From Methylobacter sp. (GTDB lineage Bacteria; Pseudomonadota; Gammaproteobacteria; Methylococcales; Methylomonadaceae): a DNA stretch of 64,000 nucleotides. The notes beneath the pieces are model-generated. The model was given only the letters and a program-made list of their open reading frames with translations. It was not told where the DNA came from and ran no database searches. Made by a program: the position numbers and the translations under genes. Each line of letters begins with the position of its first letter. The stretch's first letter is position 1. The stretch lies in assembly GCA_026399025.1 (NCBI GenBank), contig JAPLRU010000105.1, positions 26,075 through 90,074 on the forward strand, given 5' to 3'. Of the stretch, positions 30,456 to 40,072 are shown piece after piece.

Positions 30456-31538
30456 TTATCTCAGTTTCAAGGTAGCCAAGCCGATTAATACTAAAATGAC
30501 GGTAATAATCCAGAACCTTACGATTACACGAGGTTCAGGCCATCCTTTCAATTCAAAATGATGATGTATCGGCGCCATGCGAAAAACCCGTTTTCCGGTC
30601 ATTTTGAACGAGGCCACCTGAATAATCACCGATACCGTTTCCATGACGAAGACGCCGCCCATAATCATCAGCACGATCTCCTGTCTGACCAGTACGGCCA
30701 AAACGCCTAAAGCTCCGCCCAGCGCCAATGCGCCGACATCGCCCATGAAGACCATCGCGGGGTAGGCGTTAAACCACAAAAAGCCCAATCCGGCGCCGAC
30801 TAAAGCCGCACAAAATACGATCAGTTCTCCGGCATTAGGTAAATAAGGGATGGCCAAATATTCGGAAAAAGCGACGTGGCCGGAGAGATAGGCAAAAATC
30901 CCTAAGCCGGTAGCCACCATCACGGTCGGCATAATCGCCAGTCCATCCAGCCCATCGGTCAAGTTGACCGCATTGCTGGTTCCGACAATCACAAAATAGG
31001 TCAGAACAATATACATCCAGCCCATGTTCAACATGACGTCTTTAAAAAACGGCACAATCAACTGCGTTTCTGCCGGCAATATTGCAGTTTTGTATAAGAA
31101 AACCGCCGCTATTAAACCTATAATCGATTGCCAGGAATATTTGGCTTTAGCCGATAAGCCGTCGCTGTTGCCCTTGATAACTTTTCTATAATCATCGATA
31201 AAACCGATCACGCCGTAGCCCATGGTTACCAGCAAAATAACCCATATATAACGATTGCCCAGATCAGCCCACAACAGCGTGCTGATTGCAATGGCGACCA
31301 GTATCAGGGTTCCGCCCATGGTAGGCGTACCGGCTTTTTCGTAATGCGATTGAGGACCCAAGGTGCGGATGCTTTGCCCGATCTTGTTGCGGCTCAATTT
31401 CCTGATCATGACCGGGCCGATAATAAAAGAAATGATCAACGAAGTTAAAGCGCCAAGAATGGCGCGAAAGGTCAGGTAATGAAAGACCCGAAAACCGCCG
31501 TCAAAGGTCATCAAATAATCTGCAAAGTAAAGTAACAT
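30456..31538 (-). CDS. mraY: Phospho-N-acetylmuramoyl-pentapeptide transferase
   Basis: [36 protein letters not shown]. Confidence 0.97.
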   Translation of the reverse strand: MLLYFADYLMTFDGGFRVFHYLTFRAILGALTSLIISFIIGPVMIRKLSRNKIGQSIRTLGPQSHYEKAGTPTMGGTLILVAIAISTLLWADLGNRYIWVILLVTMGYGVIGFIDDYRKVIKGNSDGLSAKAKYSWQSIIGLIAAVFLYKTAILPAETQLIVPFFKDVMLNMGWMYIVLTYFVIVGTSNAVNLTDGLDGLAIMPTVMVATGLGIFAYLSGHVAFSEYLAIPYLPNAGELIVFCAALVGAGLGFLWFNAYPAMVFMGDVGALALGGALGVLAVLVRQEIVLMIMGGVFVMETVSVIIQVASFKMTGKRVFRMAPIHHHFELKGWPEPRVIVRFWIITVILVLIGLATLKLR

Positions 31539-31543
31539 TATTT

Positions 31544-33052
31544 TTATATCCTGAAATTTTCAACCAATGCAGCCGCTACTTTCTCCATGCGTTGAGCCCT
31601 TGACCCTTTGATCAAAATCGCTTCATCACCTTTGAGTTCTTGCTTTAACACTTCAATTAAATCGTTTTGGTTGTCAAAAAAAGTGGCGGCTTCACCGAAA
31701 GCCGCTGCCGTATGCCGAGCGTCGGAGCCTACCGCGAAGAGACGCACAACACCGCCCGCTTTGATGAGTTCGCCCATTTGCTCATGTATTTTCAGGCTTT
31801 CAGGACCCAACTCGCCAAAGGCCCCTAAAACCAGCCAAGGTTTGCCGGGGCAGTTAGCCAATACATCCAGTCCCGCTTTCAGTGAGGCCGAATTGGCATT
31901 ATAAGTGTCATCTATAACGATATTGCCTAAACGGCTTACCAATGGTTGCAAGCGGCCAGTAACCGGTTTTACATTTTCCAGGCCTTGTTTAATCTGTTGC
32001 AGATTTATGCCCAAGGCTAAGCATGCCGCCGTTGCGGCCAATGCGTTACCGACGTTATGTCGGCCTGCGAGCTTTAGCTTTACTGTGAGCGTGCCTTTCG
32101 GTGTCGCTAATTCAAAGGTGGTGGCGAATTCATGATTAATAATTTGTGTTTTAATGGAATGCGCGGTTATATCTGCATCCTTATCTATTCCAAACGATAT
32201 AATCTTTCTGCTCCCGGCTACTGATTTCCAATAGTCGAAATAGGCGTCATCGTGATTAAGAACAGCGACGCTGTTCTGTTTCAGCGTCCGGATGATTTCC
32301 CCTTTCGCTTCGGCAACCCCGTCAACACTACCGAAACCTTCTATGTGCGCGGCTCCGACATTGGTAATAATCGCAACATCGGCTTGTGCATATCGGCTGG
32401 TATAGTCAATTTCGCCCGGATGGTTTGCACCCATTTCGATGACGGCATACCGGTGTTGTTCGTTCAAGCGCAACAAGGTCAAGGGCACGCCAATGTCATT
32501 ATTTAAATTGCCTTGCGTAAACAGCGTAGCGGCATTAACACTCAAAATCGCCGCCACCATTTCCTTGACGGTCGTTTTTCCGTTACTGCCGGTAATGCCG
32601 ACTACGGATACGGCTGATTTCTTCCTCCAAGCTCCTGCCAATTCAGCCAGTGCCAAGCGCGTATCGTCAACAACAATATGCGGTATTGATGGTCGCATCA
32701 GTCCCCTCGGCAACGGCTCCATGCGTTGCTCTACCTCGGCAACTGCTCCCTGCGTTGCTCTACCTCCTGCATCCATGCAGTCGTCCTGCTTCCGTGCAGT
32801 CATACTGATTGCGACACTTCCGCCATCCATGGCGGTCGCTGCAATGCCTTGATGCACGATTGCTGCCGCAGCGCCGTTTTGTTCCGCTGCCGCCACAAAC
32901 TCATTGCCATCGAAGTTATGGCCTTTAATCGCGACATAAAGCTGACCGGGCTTTATCGCTCTTGTATCGATACTAATCGACGATATCGCAATATCGTCCC
33001 CGACCAACACTCCCTGCACACAGGTCGCTATCTCACTCAACATCATATTCAT
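31544..33052 (-). CDS. murF: UDP-N-acetylmuramoyl-tripeptide--D-Ala-D-Ala ligase
   Basis: [37 protein letters not shown]; atypical internal segment near residues 71-121. Confidence 0.95.
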   Translation of the reverse strand: MNMMLSEIATCVQGVLVGDDIAISSISIDTRAIKPGQLYVAIKGHNFDGNEFVAAAEQNGAAAAIVHQGIAATAMDGGSVAISMTARKQDDCMDAGGRATQGAVAEVEQRMEPLPRGLMRPSIPHIVVDDTRLALAELAGAWRKKSAVSVVGITGSNGKTTVKEMVAAILSVNAATLFTQGNLNNDIGVPLTLLRLNEQHRYAVIEMGANHPGEIDYTSRYAQADVAIITNVGAAHIEGFGSVDGVAEAKGEIIRTLKQNSVAVLNHDDAYFDYWKSVAGSRKIISFGIDKDADITAHSIKTQIINHEFATTFELATPKGTLTVKLKLAGRHNVGNALAATAACLALGINLQQIKQGLENVKPVTGRLQPLVSRLGNIVIDDTYNANSASLKAGLDVLANCPGKPWLVLGAFGELGPESLKIHEQMGELIKAGGVVRLFAVGSDARHTAAAFGEAATFFDNQNDLIEVLKQELKGDEAILIKGSRAQRMEKVAAALVENFRI

Positions 33053-34632
33053 TGATTGCGTCTGCTCAATGCATCAAGTACAACTTGCCTGTCGCTGAAA
33101 GGTGCGCATATCCCATTGCTTTCCTGATATTGCTCATGGCCTTTGCCTGCAATCACAACGCAATCGTTTTGAGCCGCACTTGTTACCACTCTTTGTATCG
33201 CCCGTTCTCTATTTTGAATAACTTCAACCTTCGCTGATTGCACCGGTTCCGTACCGATTGCGGCACTCCCATTATCCCTGGCAGTCGAGCTGCAACCGGC
33301 TAAAATATCATTGATTATATCCAGCCCGTTTTCGTAACGTGGATTGTCATCGGTAATCACTACATGATCCGCCCAAAACTCTGCAATTTTTCCCATTTGC
33401 GCACGCTTGCCGGTATCTCTGTTGCCGCCACAGCCGAAAACTACCCATAAAGCCTGTTTGCAATGCTTGCGTAAACTGGACAAAACCTTGTCTAAGGCAT
33501 CGGGGGTATGAGCATAATCGACAAAAACCAATGGATCGGCTTCTGTACCAAAGCGCTCCATGCGACCATCAACCGGCTTTATGTCGGTTAGCCTTTGGAC
33601 TGACTCATTCAATGAAATACCCATAGCCAGCATTACCGTCAAGACAGCCAAGACATTCTCTACATTAAAATCGCCGTAGAGCGGTACTTTCACTCGCTGA
33701 AATTGATCCTGCCGGCGCAGATCAAATTCGATGCCATCGGCTTTATGCAATATGTTTTCCGCACTGACGCATTCGCCTGAATCGGCTATTTTTCCTTTCA
33801 CACTAAACTGCCAAAGTGTTACCGATTCAGGTACGGCAGCAATAATTTGGTTGCTGTAAATATCATCCAAATTTACCACCGCGAAAACTAAGCCCGGCTT
33901 ATTTAACAACTCCAGCTTGGCTTGTACATAAGCGTCCATGGTGCCGTGATAATCCAGATGATCACGGCTGATATTGGTAAATACGGCGCCTTTAAACTTC
34001 ACGCCGTTGACACGGCCCTGCTCTAAGCCATGCGAAGAGACTTCCATAGCTACCGTGCATTTTTTATTTTTTAATAATTCAGCCAGTATTTTCTGAATCG
34101 CCAAAGCATCAGGGGTAGTATTCAATGTCTTGTTGAGCTTACCCCATTCTCCCCAACCGAGCGTCCCTATAATGCCGCAATCGTCCAGCATTTGGCTCAA
34201 AAACTGACTACATGATGTTTTGCCATTGGTGCCGGTAATGCCGATAACTGTCATAAATTGGGAAGGATCGCTATAAAAGCGCGTAGCCAATTCACCCAAC
34301 TTTATGCCCAGATTTTCCACGGCGACCATGGGTACATCAATAACAGTATTACGTTGCAATGTTACCGCCAGTTGCCGACCGTTTCCGGCAGGATCAAAAA
34401 TGACTGCACAGGCACCATTATTAAGAGCCTGTTCAGCATGTGTTAAACCATGTTGTTTGGCGCCGGCTAACGCAATAAACATATCTCCTGACACCACTTC
34501 ACGACTATCCAAAGCCAAGCCGGTAACAGATATATCGATATCATCGGTGTTTACAGAGACTAGTCCGTTTAGTAACGCTTTAAGCGTCGGCATACCGCTA
34601 CGTTGCTCTTGCATTGCTCTATGATGTTCCAA
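33049..34632 (-). CDS. murE: UDP-MurNAc-tripeptide synthetase MurE
   Basis: GITGTNGKTSCSQFLSQ; VDYAHTPDALDKVL; VFGCGGNRDTGKRAQMG; DNPRYE. True start may be MPTLKALL. Confidence 0.95.
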   Translation of the reverse strand: MEHHRAMQEQRSGMPTLKALLNGLVSVNTDDIDISVTGLALDSREVVSGDMFIALAGAKQHGLTHAEQALNNGACAVIFDPAGNGRQLAVTLQRNTVIDVPMVAVENLGIKLGELATRFYSDPSQFMTVIGITGTNGKTSCSQFLSQMLDDCGIIGTLGWGEWGKLNKTLNTTPDALAIQKILAELLKNKKCTVAMEVSSHGLEQGRVNGVKFKGAVFTNISRDHLDYHGTMDAYVQAKLELLNKPGLVFAVVNLDDIYSNQIIAAVPESVTLWQFSVKGKIADSGECVSAENILHKADGIEFDLRRQDQFQRVKVPLYGDFNVENVLAVLTVMLAMGISLNESVQRLTDIKPVDGRMERFGTEADPLVFVDYAHTPDALDKVLSSLRKHCKQALWVVFGCGGNRDTGKRAQMGKIAEFWADHVVITDDNPRYENGLDIINDILAGCSSTARDNGSAAIGTEPVQSAKVEVIQNRERAIQRVVTSAAQNDCVVIAGKGHEQYQESNGICAPFSDRQVVLDALSRRNQ

Positions 34633-34772
34633 ATACGATTCTGTCTATCTCATTCATAGGGACATACCTGCTGCACAATTCACACGGATGTGTAGCGAGG
34701 GTAAATATCTCAAGCACTACGCATAATGTGTATTAAGGTAATACGGGAACAGTTATTTATTTATGCACCCTG

Positions 34773-36551
34773 TTAAGAACCTTGTCCGGTTAACAAAATG
34801 GGCATATTGTCTTGTTGATCGGGAGCAACTTCCAGTACCCTCAAGGCCCCGGCCATCACTTTAGAAAACACCGGAGCCGAGACTATCCCACCGTAGTATT
34901 GCCCCGCGGATGGCTCATCAATCATGACGACGATAATCAAGCGTGGATTTTTTGCCGGCGCCATACCGGCAAAAACGGAAAAATAACTGTTCTCGACATA
35001 GCCGCCTGCGCCGGCTTTTTTTACCGTTCCGGTTTTTCCTGCTGCGCTGTAACCATCGACTCTGGCTTCGTAAGCGGTGCCGTCTTTCATCAGCACGGTT
35101 TCCATCATGGCCCTGACCCTCTTGGCGGTCTTGGCGGAAAATATCCGCTGTTGATCAACATCTTCATCCCGCTTTAGCAAACTCACCGAATGCAAAATGC
35201 CGTCGTCGGCCAATGCGGTATAGGCTCTTGCCAACTGCAATGCTGATGCATTGACGCCATAACCAAATGACAAGGTCGCTCTATCGAATTCATGCCATTT
35301 TTGATACTCAAGCAAACTTCCACTGGCTTCTCCAGGAAAACCGGAGCCTGCCGCAACACCAAAACCCAGCTTGTTGTAAACACTCCAAAAATATTCCGGC
35401 GGCATTCTCAACGCCATCTGGCTGACTGCAACATTGCTGGATTTCTTCAGTACGCCTGTCAGATCCAGCGTCCCGTAGTTATGCACATCTTTAACCACAT
35501 GATTACCGATCTGATAGAAGCCATGAGTTTCGAAAACTTCGTTCGGTTTGACGTAGCCCCCGTCCAAAGCAGCTGCGACAACAAATGGCTTAACCGTTGA
35601 TCCAGGTTCGAACACATCTGTTAATGATCGGTTTCTGTACAGGCTTTCTTTTAAACTCTTCCGGGTATTCGGGTTAAACGACGGCTGATTGACTGCAGCC
35701 AAAATTTCCCCACTCTGAGCATCCAACACCACTAGTGCTGCTGATTTTGCCTTGTTAAGGTTAACCGCCAACTGCAATTCCCGGTATGCCAAATATTGGA
35801 TGCGCTGATCAATACTTAAATCCAGATTCCTGCCTGCAACCGGCTCTTTAATATTTTCTACATCTTCAATAATCCGGCGCTGACCATCCCTGATAACACG
35901 CTTGCTACCTGGAATTCCTTTTAACGATTTTTCGTATCCCGCCTCAAGCCCGGCCTGACCTATATCGTCAATATCGGTAAAGCCGACCAAGTGCGCTGAA
36001 ACTTCTCCTGTCGGATAAAAACGTTTAAATTCGCGCTCGAAATAAATACCCGCGAGCTTCAATGCTTTCACTTGGTCTGCAACTACCGGACTAATCTGTC
36101 GGGCAATGTAAGCAAACTGCCTATGCGTATCTCCCTTCATTAGCTCATCAATCTTTCCGTTCGGCAAACTCAGCAATTCTTCCATTTGCCTGATTTCATT
36201 TCCTTTGGTCGATTCGATCTGTTGCGGATTCATCCAAATCGACTCGACAGGCGTGCTAATTGCCAGCGGGGCGCCATTTCTGTCTTTTATCATGCCTCTG
36301 TATGCAGCGACTTCCACATCAGTAACATGGCGCATATCGCCTTGTTCTTTAAGAAACTGCTTATTCAGCACCTGCAAGTCGATGGCTCTACCAACCAGTG
36401 CTGCCATACAAGCCATTATAAAAACAATGACTATTTTCCTTCTACCGCCATAGATGGAGGATGTGTCTCGATCGGTAGAGAACCGGTGCGAGCGATCTGA
36501 AAAATTGCTGACCGGCTTACTGGTCTTATGTCTACCTTGAAAATGCATCAT
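34773..36551 (-). CDS. ftsI: Peptidoglycan transpeptidase FtsI (PBP3)
   Basis: FEPGSTVKPFVVAAALDGG, KKSSNVAVSQMAL, AAGKTGTVKK. Confidence 0.96.
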   Translation of the reverse strand: MMHFQGRHKTSKPVSNFSDRSHRFSTDRDTSSIYGGRRKIVIVFIMACMAALVGRAIDLQVLNKQFLKEQGDMRHVTDVEVAAYRGMIKDRNGAPLAISTPVESIWMNPQQIESTKGNEIRQMEELLSLPNGKIDELMKGDTHRQFAYIARQISPVVADQVKALKLAGIYFEREFKRFYPTGEVSAHLVGFTDIDDIGQAGLEAGYEKSLKGIPGSKRVIRDGQRRIIEDVENIKEPVAGRNLDLSIDQRIQYLAYRELQLAVNLNKAKSAALVVLDAQSGEILAAVNQPSFNPNTRKSLKESLYRNRSLTDVFEPGSTVKPFVVAAALDGGYVKPNEVFETHGFYQIGNHVVKDVHNYGTLDLTGVLKKSSNVAVSQMALRMPPEYFWSVYNKLGFGVAAGSGFPGEASGSLLEYQKWHEFDRATLSFGYGVNASALQLARAYTALADDGILHSVSLLKRDEDVDQQRIFSAKTAKRVRAMMETVLMKDGTAYEARVDGYSAAGKTGTVKKAGAGGYVENSYFSVFAGMAPAKNPRLIIVVMIDEPSAGQYYGGIVSAPVFSKVMAGALRVLEVAPDQQDNMPILLTGQGS

Positions 36552-36824
36552 TTACGGTTTTATATAAATAATTTTTTCCCGTAACGGCATGACCAGCTTC
36601 AGTTGTTCCCGCGCCACTTGTTCTACCCGGTTCTGTTCTGCCAAGGTTGTCAACTCCAATTGCAGTTGGCCCCATTCCACTTCATACTGATCAAGGGCTC
36701 TTTCCTGTTTTTGGATTTCAATAAAAATTAATCGCGAATGGTACTTGCTGTAAATCACGGCCAGTGCGGATAACAATAGTACTAATAGCATTCCGCCTAT
36801 GCCTAAGTAGCGAACTATTACCAC
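36552..36824 (-). CDS. ftsL: Cell division protein FtsL
   Basis: Single-TM small protein with coiled coil between rsmH and ftsI. Confidence 0.9.
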   Translation of the reverse strand: MVIVRYLGIGGMLLVLLLSALAVIYSKYHSRLIFIEIQKQERALDQYEVEWGQLQLELTTLAEQNRVEQVAREQLKLVMPLREKIIYIKP

Positions 36825-37751
36825 TTAAATTCTCTCGGCTACTCGCATAATTGCGCTTCGTGCTCTGGCATTTTGAGTGATTTCCAGTTGCCCTGCTTTC
36901 AGCGCCTTACCTGTTTTATTCAAAATCCCCTTAGCTATATCGCTCTCTTTGATCGGTAATTTGCCCGGATTATATTTAGCTCCGGACTCGGACCTGATAA
37001 AGCGCTTGACGATTCGGTCTTCTAATGAGTGAAAAGAAATAACTACTAAACGCCCGCCGGGTTTCAATATCCGGGCGGACTGCTGTAGAACCGCTTTTAA
37101 TTCATCCAGTTCATTATTGATTTCGATACGAATTGCTTGAAAACTACGGGTTGCCGGATGCTTGTGTTTTTCTCTTACCGGGACTACATCTTCAATAAGC
37201 TTTGCCAGCTCTCGGGTTGTCGTAATTGGCGTTTCAGCTCTTTTTTCAATAATTGCGTGAGCTATGCGGCGTGCAAATCGCTCCTCGCCATACTCAAATA
37301 AAACCGTGACCAGTTTCTTTTCATCAACACAGGAAAGCCATTGTTCAGCCGTGACGCCTGCTGTGCCGTCCATTCGCATGTCCAACGGTCCGTCGCGTAA
37401 AAAACTGAAGCCTCTTTCAGGATTATCCAACTGGGGTGAGGACACGCCCAAATCGATTAGAATGCCATCAATTTTTCCCGTTAAGCCTTCATGTAGGATT
37501 ATGTTTTCCAACTCGGAGAAATGGGTGTGCTTTAGCATAAAGCGCTTATCTTCAAGCAGAGTCCGTGCATAATCGGAATTAACCGCATCCAAATCTCGAT
37601 CAAAAGCCAATAACCGGCCTGTCGGTCCCAATCGGTCTAGAATTCCTTGGCTATGCCCACCCCGACCGAAAGTACAATCCAGATAAATACCGTCTTTTTT
37701 AATCGCCAACTGCTGCAAAGCTTCTGCAAACATCACGGGCAAATGTTCCAC
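36825..37751 (-). CDS. rsmH: 16S rRNA m4C1402 methyltransferase RsmH (MraW)
   Basis: LDCTFGRGGHSQGIL; DLGVSSPQLDNPERGFSFLRDGPLDMRMD. Confidence 0.97.
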   Translation of the reverse strand: MEHLPVMFAEALQQLAIKKDGIYLDCTFGRGGHSQGILDRLGPTGRLLAFDRDLDAVNSDYARTLLEDKRFMLKHTHFSELENIILHEGLTGKIDGILIDLGVSSPQLDNPERGFSFLRDGPLDMRMDGTAGVTAEQWLSCVDEKKLVTVLFEYGEERFARRIAHAIIEKRAETPITTTRELAKLIEDVVPVREKHKHPATRSFQAIRIEINNELDELKAVLQQSARILKPGGRLVVISFHSLEDRIVKRFIRSESGAKYNPGKLPIKESDIAKGILNKTGKALKAGQLEITQNARARSAIMRVAERI

Positions 37752-37768
37752 TCACAAATCTCCCGTTA

Positions 37769-38236
37769 TTAAAAGGATAAGGAACCTAAATCTTCCAGCC
37801 CTTCATTATCATCACCTTCCAGCCATTCATTTTCCTTTGCTCTCCAAGCTTCTTCATTCCAGAGTTCAAATTTATTGAGCTGACCGATCAGGATAATTTT
37901 TTTATCTATATTCGCGAATGTTCTCAGTTTCTCCGGTAGCAACAAACGACCCTGGACGTCCATTTCACACTCGGATGCATTGCCGATAATAAACCGCCTT
38001 AATTTACCGGCCATTTTATTTAAGGTGGGTAACTTACTGATTGTTTGCTCGAGCTTTTCCCATTCAGGCATCGGGTAAAGCCATAAACAACCATTCTCTC
38101 CAACACATCGTTCATTTACCGCAACTGTTACAACCATCTGGCATTCGCAACAGTCCTGCAATTCTTCCCGATAACGGGTAGGGATTGCAAAGCGTCCTTT
38201 GCCATCTAAATTGAGCGAACTAATGCCTCGAAACAA
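37769..38236 (-). CDS. mraZ: Transcriptional regulator MraZ
   Basis: FRGISSLNLDGKGRFAIPTRYREEL; DVQGRLLLPEKLR. Confidence 0.96.
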   Translation of the reverse strand: MFRGISSLNLDGKGRFAIPTRYREELQDCCECQMVVTVAVNERCVGENGCLWLYPMPEWEKLEQTISKLPTLNKMAGKLRRFIIGNASECEMDVQGRLLLPEKLRTFANIDKKIILIGQLNKFELWNEEAWRAKENEWLEGDDNEGLEDLGSLSF

Positions 38237-38599
38237 AATTTACCCCTAAAAAACCATTTTCCTCCACTTTTCTCCACTTGTGTCCACTATAAATTTCAAA
38301 GAACACCTAGTCAAGGAGGATTTCACTTAGATTCTTTCTTTTTCGCCAACGACTTACACAGTCATCAAAATGAAATATAACCATATAAAATTTAGAAAAA
38401 TAATTCCTATTCTTTATCATAAAGTTAATTTGTTTCAATAAGAAATTACTTTAAGTATAAGACTGAAGTGATTTCCAGGTTTTTTGACAACGGATGGAAA
38501 TTAAATTTAACACTGCTGCCGCGGTAATTACCTGGAAGTATTTATGCTTTTAGCGAGGCAGGAAGGAACCAAGTACAAAGTACTCGGAAAAGGAAGGAA

Positions 38600-38946
38600 A
38601 GAGTCGGCCTATAAGCCGGGTTCTGTCTAGAACAGTCATTCATCTAGGTTGCAAGTCGCCTTGCAACTCAAGCAATCTACCCAGGAACCGCGCGGGCCAC
38701 GCGTCTGTCCCTCTATTTGATCTTGCTCCGGGTGGGGTTTACCATGCCACTCCTGTTACCAGTTGCGCGGTGCGCTCTTACCGCACCTTTTCACCCTTAC
38801 CGGTTATAAAACAGGCGGTATATTTTCTGCGGCACTTTCCGTAGGCTCACGCCTCCCAGGCGTTACCTGGCACCCTGCCCAATGGAGCCCGGACTTTCCT
38901 CCATTTCATCTCGCGATAAAACAGCGACTGCTCAGCCGACTCTTTC
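38600..38946 (-). ncRNA. rnpB: RNase P RNA (bacterial class A)
   Basis: Reverse strand carries GAGGAAAGTCCGGGCTCC, GGGTGCCAGGTAACGCCTGGGAGGC, AACAGGAGTGGCATGGTAAACCCC and a terminal ...ACAGAACCCGGCTTATAGGCCGACTC. Confidence 0.95.
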
Positions 38947-39186
38947 GACGGCTAGTGTAGCACATATTCATTTCCATAGTGACGAAAAGAGGTCTTTATA
39001 TAAGCAATAACCAGACCAGCAAAACAGCTTGTTTTATTAACGTAAAAAGTAAGTTTTATTGGTTTTTATTGTTTGAGCTTAATAGATTTCTTTTTGGCTT
39101 CACTGATTTTCAAAATCAATTTCACCGTATTAATAAAGCATTTAGTCAATAACATTCGTGCTGCTCATAAATAGCGAAACCGAGAA

Positions 39187-40050
39187 CTAAGCCTCTTTCT
39201 CCATATCCAGTGCCGCTTGATACAATAGCTTTTTCCTGACTCCGGTGATCTCCACCGCCATTGTAACGGCGGTCTTGATAGAGCATTCGCGCAATAACAC
39301 GCTCAGTATTTTTTGCTGCTCAGGTGTAATAATCTGCTCTTTCTTATCGATAACAGCGCCGTCGACAATCACCACAAATTCGCCTTTCCTCATATTGGCA
39401 TCTTGTTCAACCCGCTTTAGCATTTCGCCCAAGCTGGTTTTTACAATGGTTTCATGCAACTTGGTCAACTCCCTGGCAATAACAATTTGCCGATTCAACG
39501 GCAATACTTCCGCCATATCCTGCAATGACGCCAGAATCCGGTGACTGGACTCGTAAAATACCCACGTTGTCGGGCACATCAACCGCTCGCTAAAGAACGC
39601 TTTTCGGGCTGACGACGTTCTCGGCGAAAAGCCTTCAAACGCAAATTGCGTGACCGGCAATCCCGACGCCGACAATGCCGCAATCAACGCGCAAGCGCCC
39701 GGCACCGGCACTACATCGACATTCGCCTCCTTGAGCATTTTTATCAATGGCATGCCGGGGTCGCTGATCAACGGCGTTCCGGCGTCGGACACCAGCGCGA
39801 TAGATAAACCTTCGCGCAGCTTTTCCAACAATCCCGTCGATGCTTTGTCTTCATTATGCTGATGCAAGGAAATCAGTTTATTGCTGATGCCGTAATGCTG
39901 GAGCAGCATTTTTACATGCCGGGTGTCTTCTGCGGCGATCAAATCGACCCGTTTTAATATTTCAACCGCCCGGAAAGTAATGTCCGCTAAATTACCTATC
40001 GGCGTAGCAACAACGTATAATTTGCCGCATTCACTTGACATTCGGTGCAC
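39187..40050 (-). CDS. rsmI: 16S rRNA 2'-O-ribose C1402 methyltransferase RsmI
   Basis: LYVVATPIGNLADITFRAVEIL; AEDTRHVKMLLQHYGI. Confidence 0.96.
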   Translation of the reverse strand: MHRMSSECGKLYVVATPIGNLADITFRAVEILKRVDLIAAEDTRHVKMLLQHYGISNKLISLHQHNEDKASTGLLEKLREGLSIALVSDAGTPLISDPGMPLIKMLKEANVDVVPVPGACALIAALSASGLPVTQFAFEGFSPRTSSARKAFFSERLMCPTTWVFYESSHRILASLQDMAEVLPLNRQIVIARELTKLHETIVKTSLGEMLKRVEQDANMRKGEFVVIVDGAVIDKKEQIITPEQQKILSVLLRECSIKTAVTMAVEITGVRKKLLYQAALDMEKEA

Positions 40051-40072
40051 TCACTTGAAAACTCCTGAAAAG

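Noticed and set aside
39923-40072. Extended LpoA N-terminus
   Set aside because: It overlaps rsmI antisense; a lipoprotein signal starts at MRLPYKPPL (40073).
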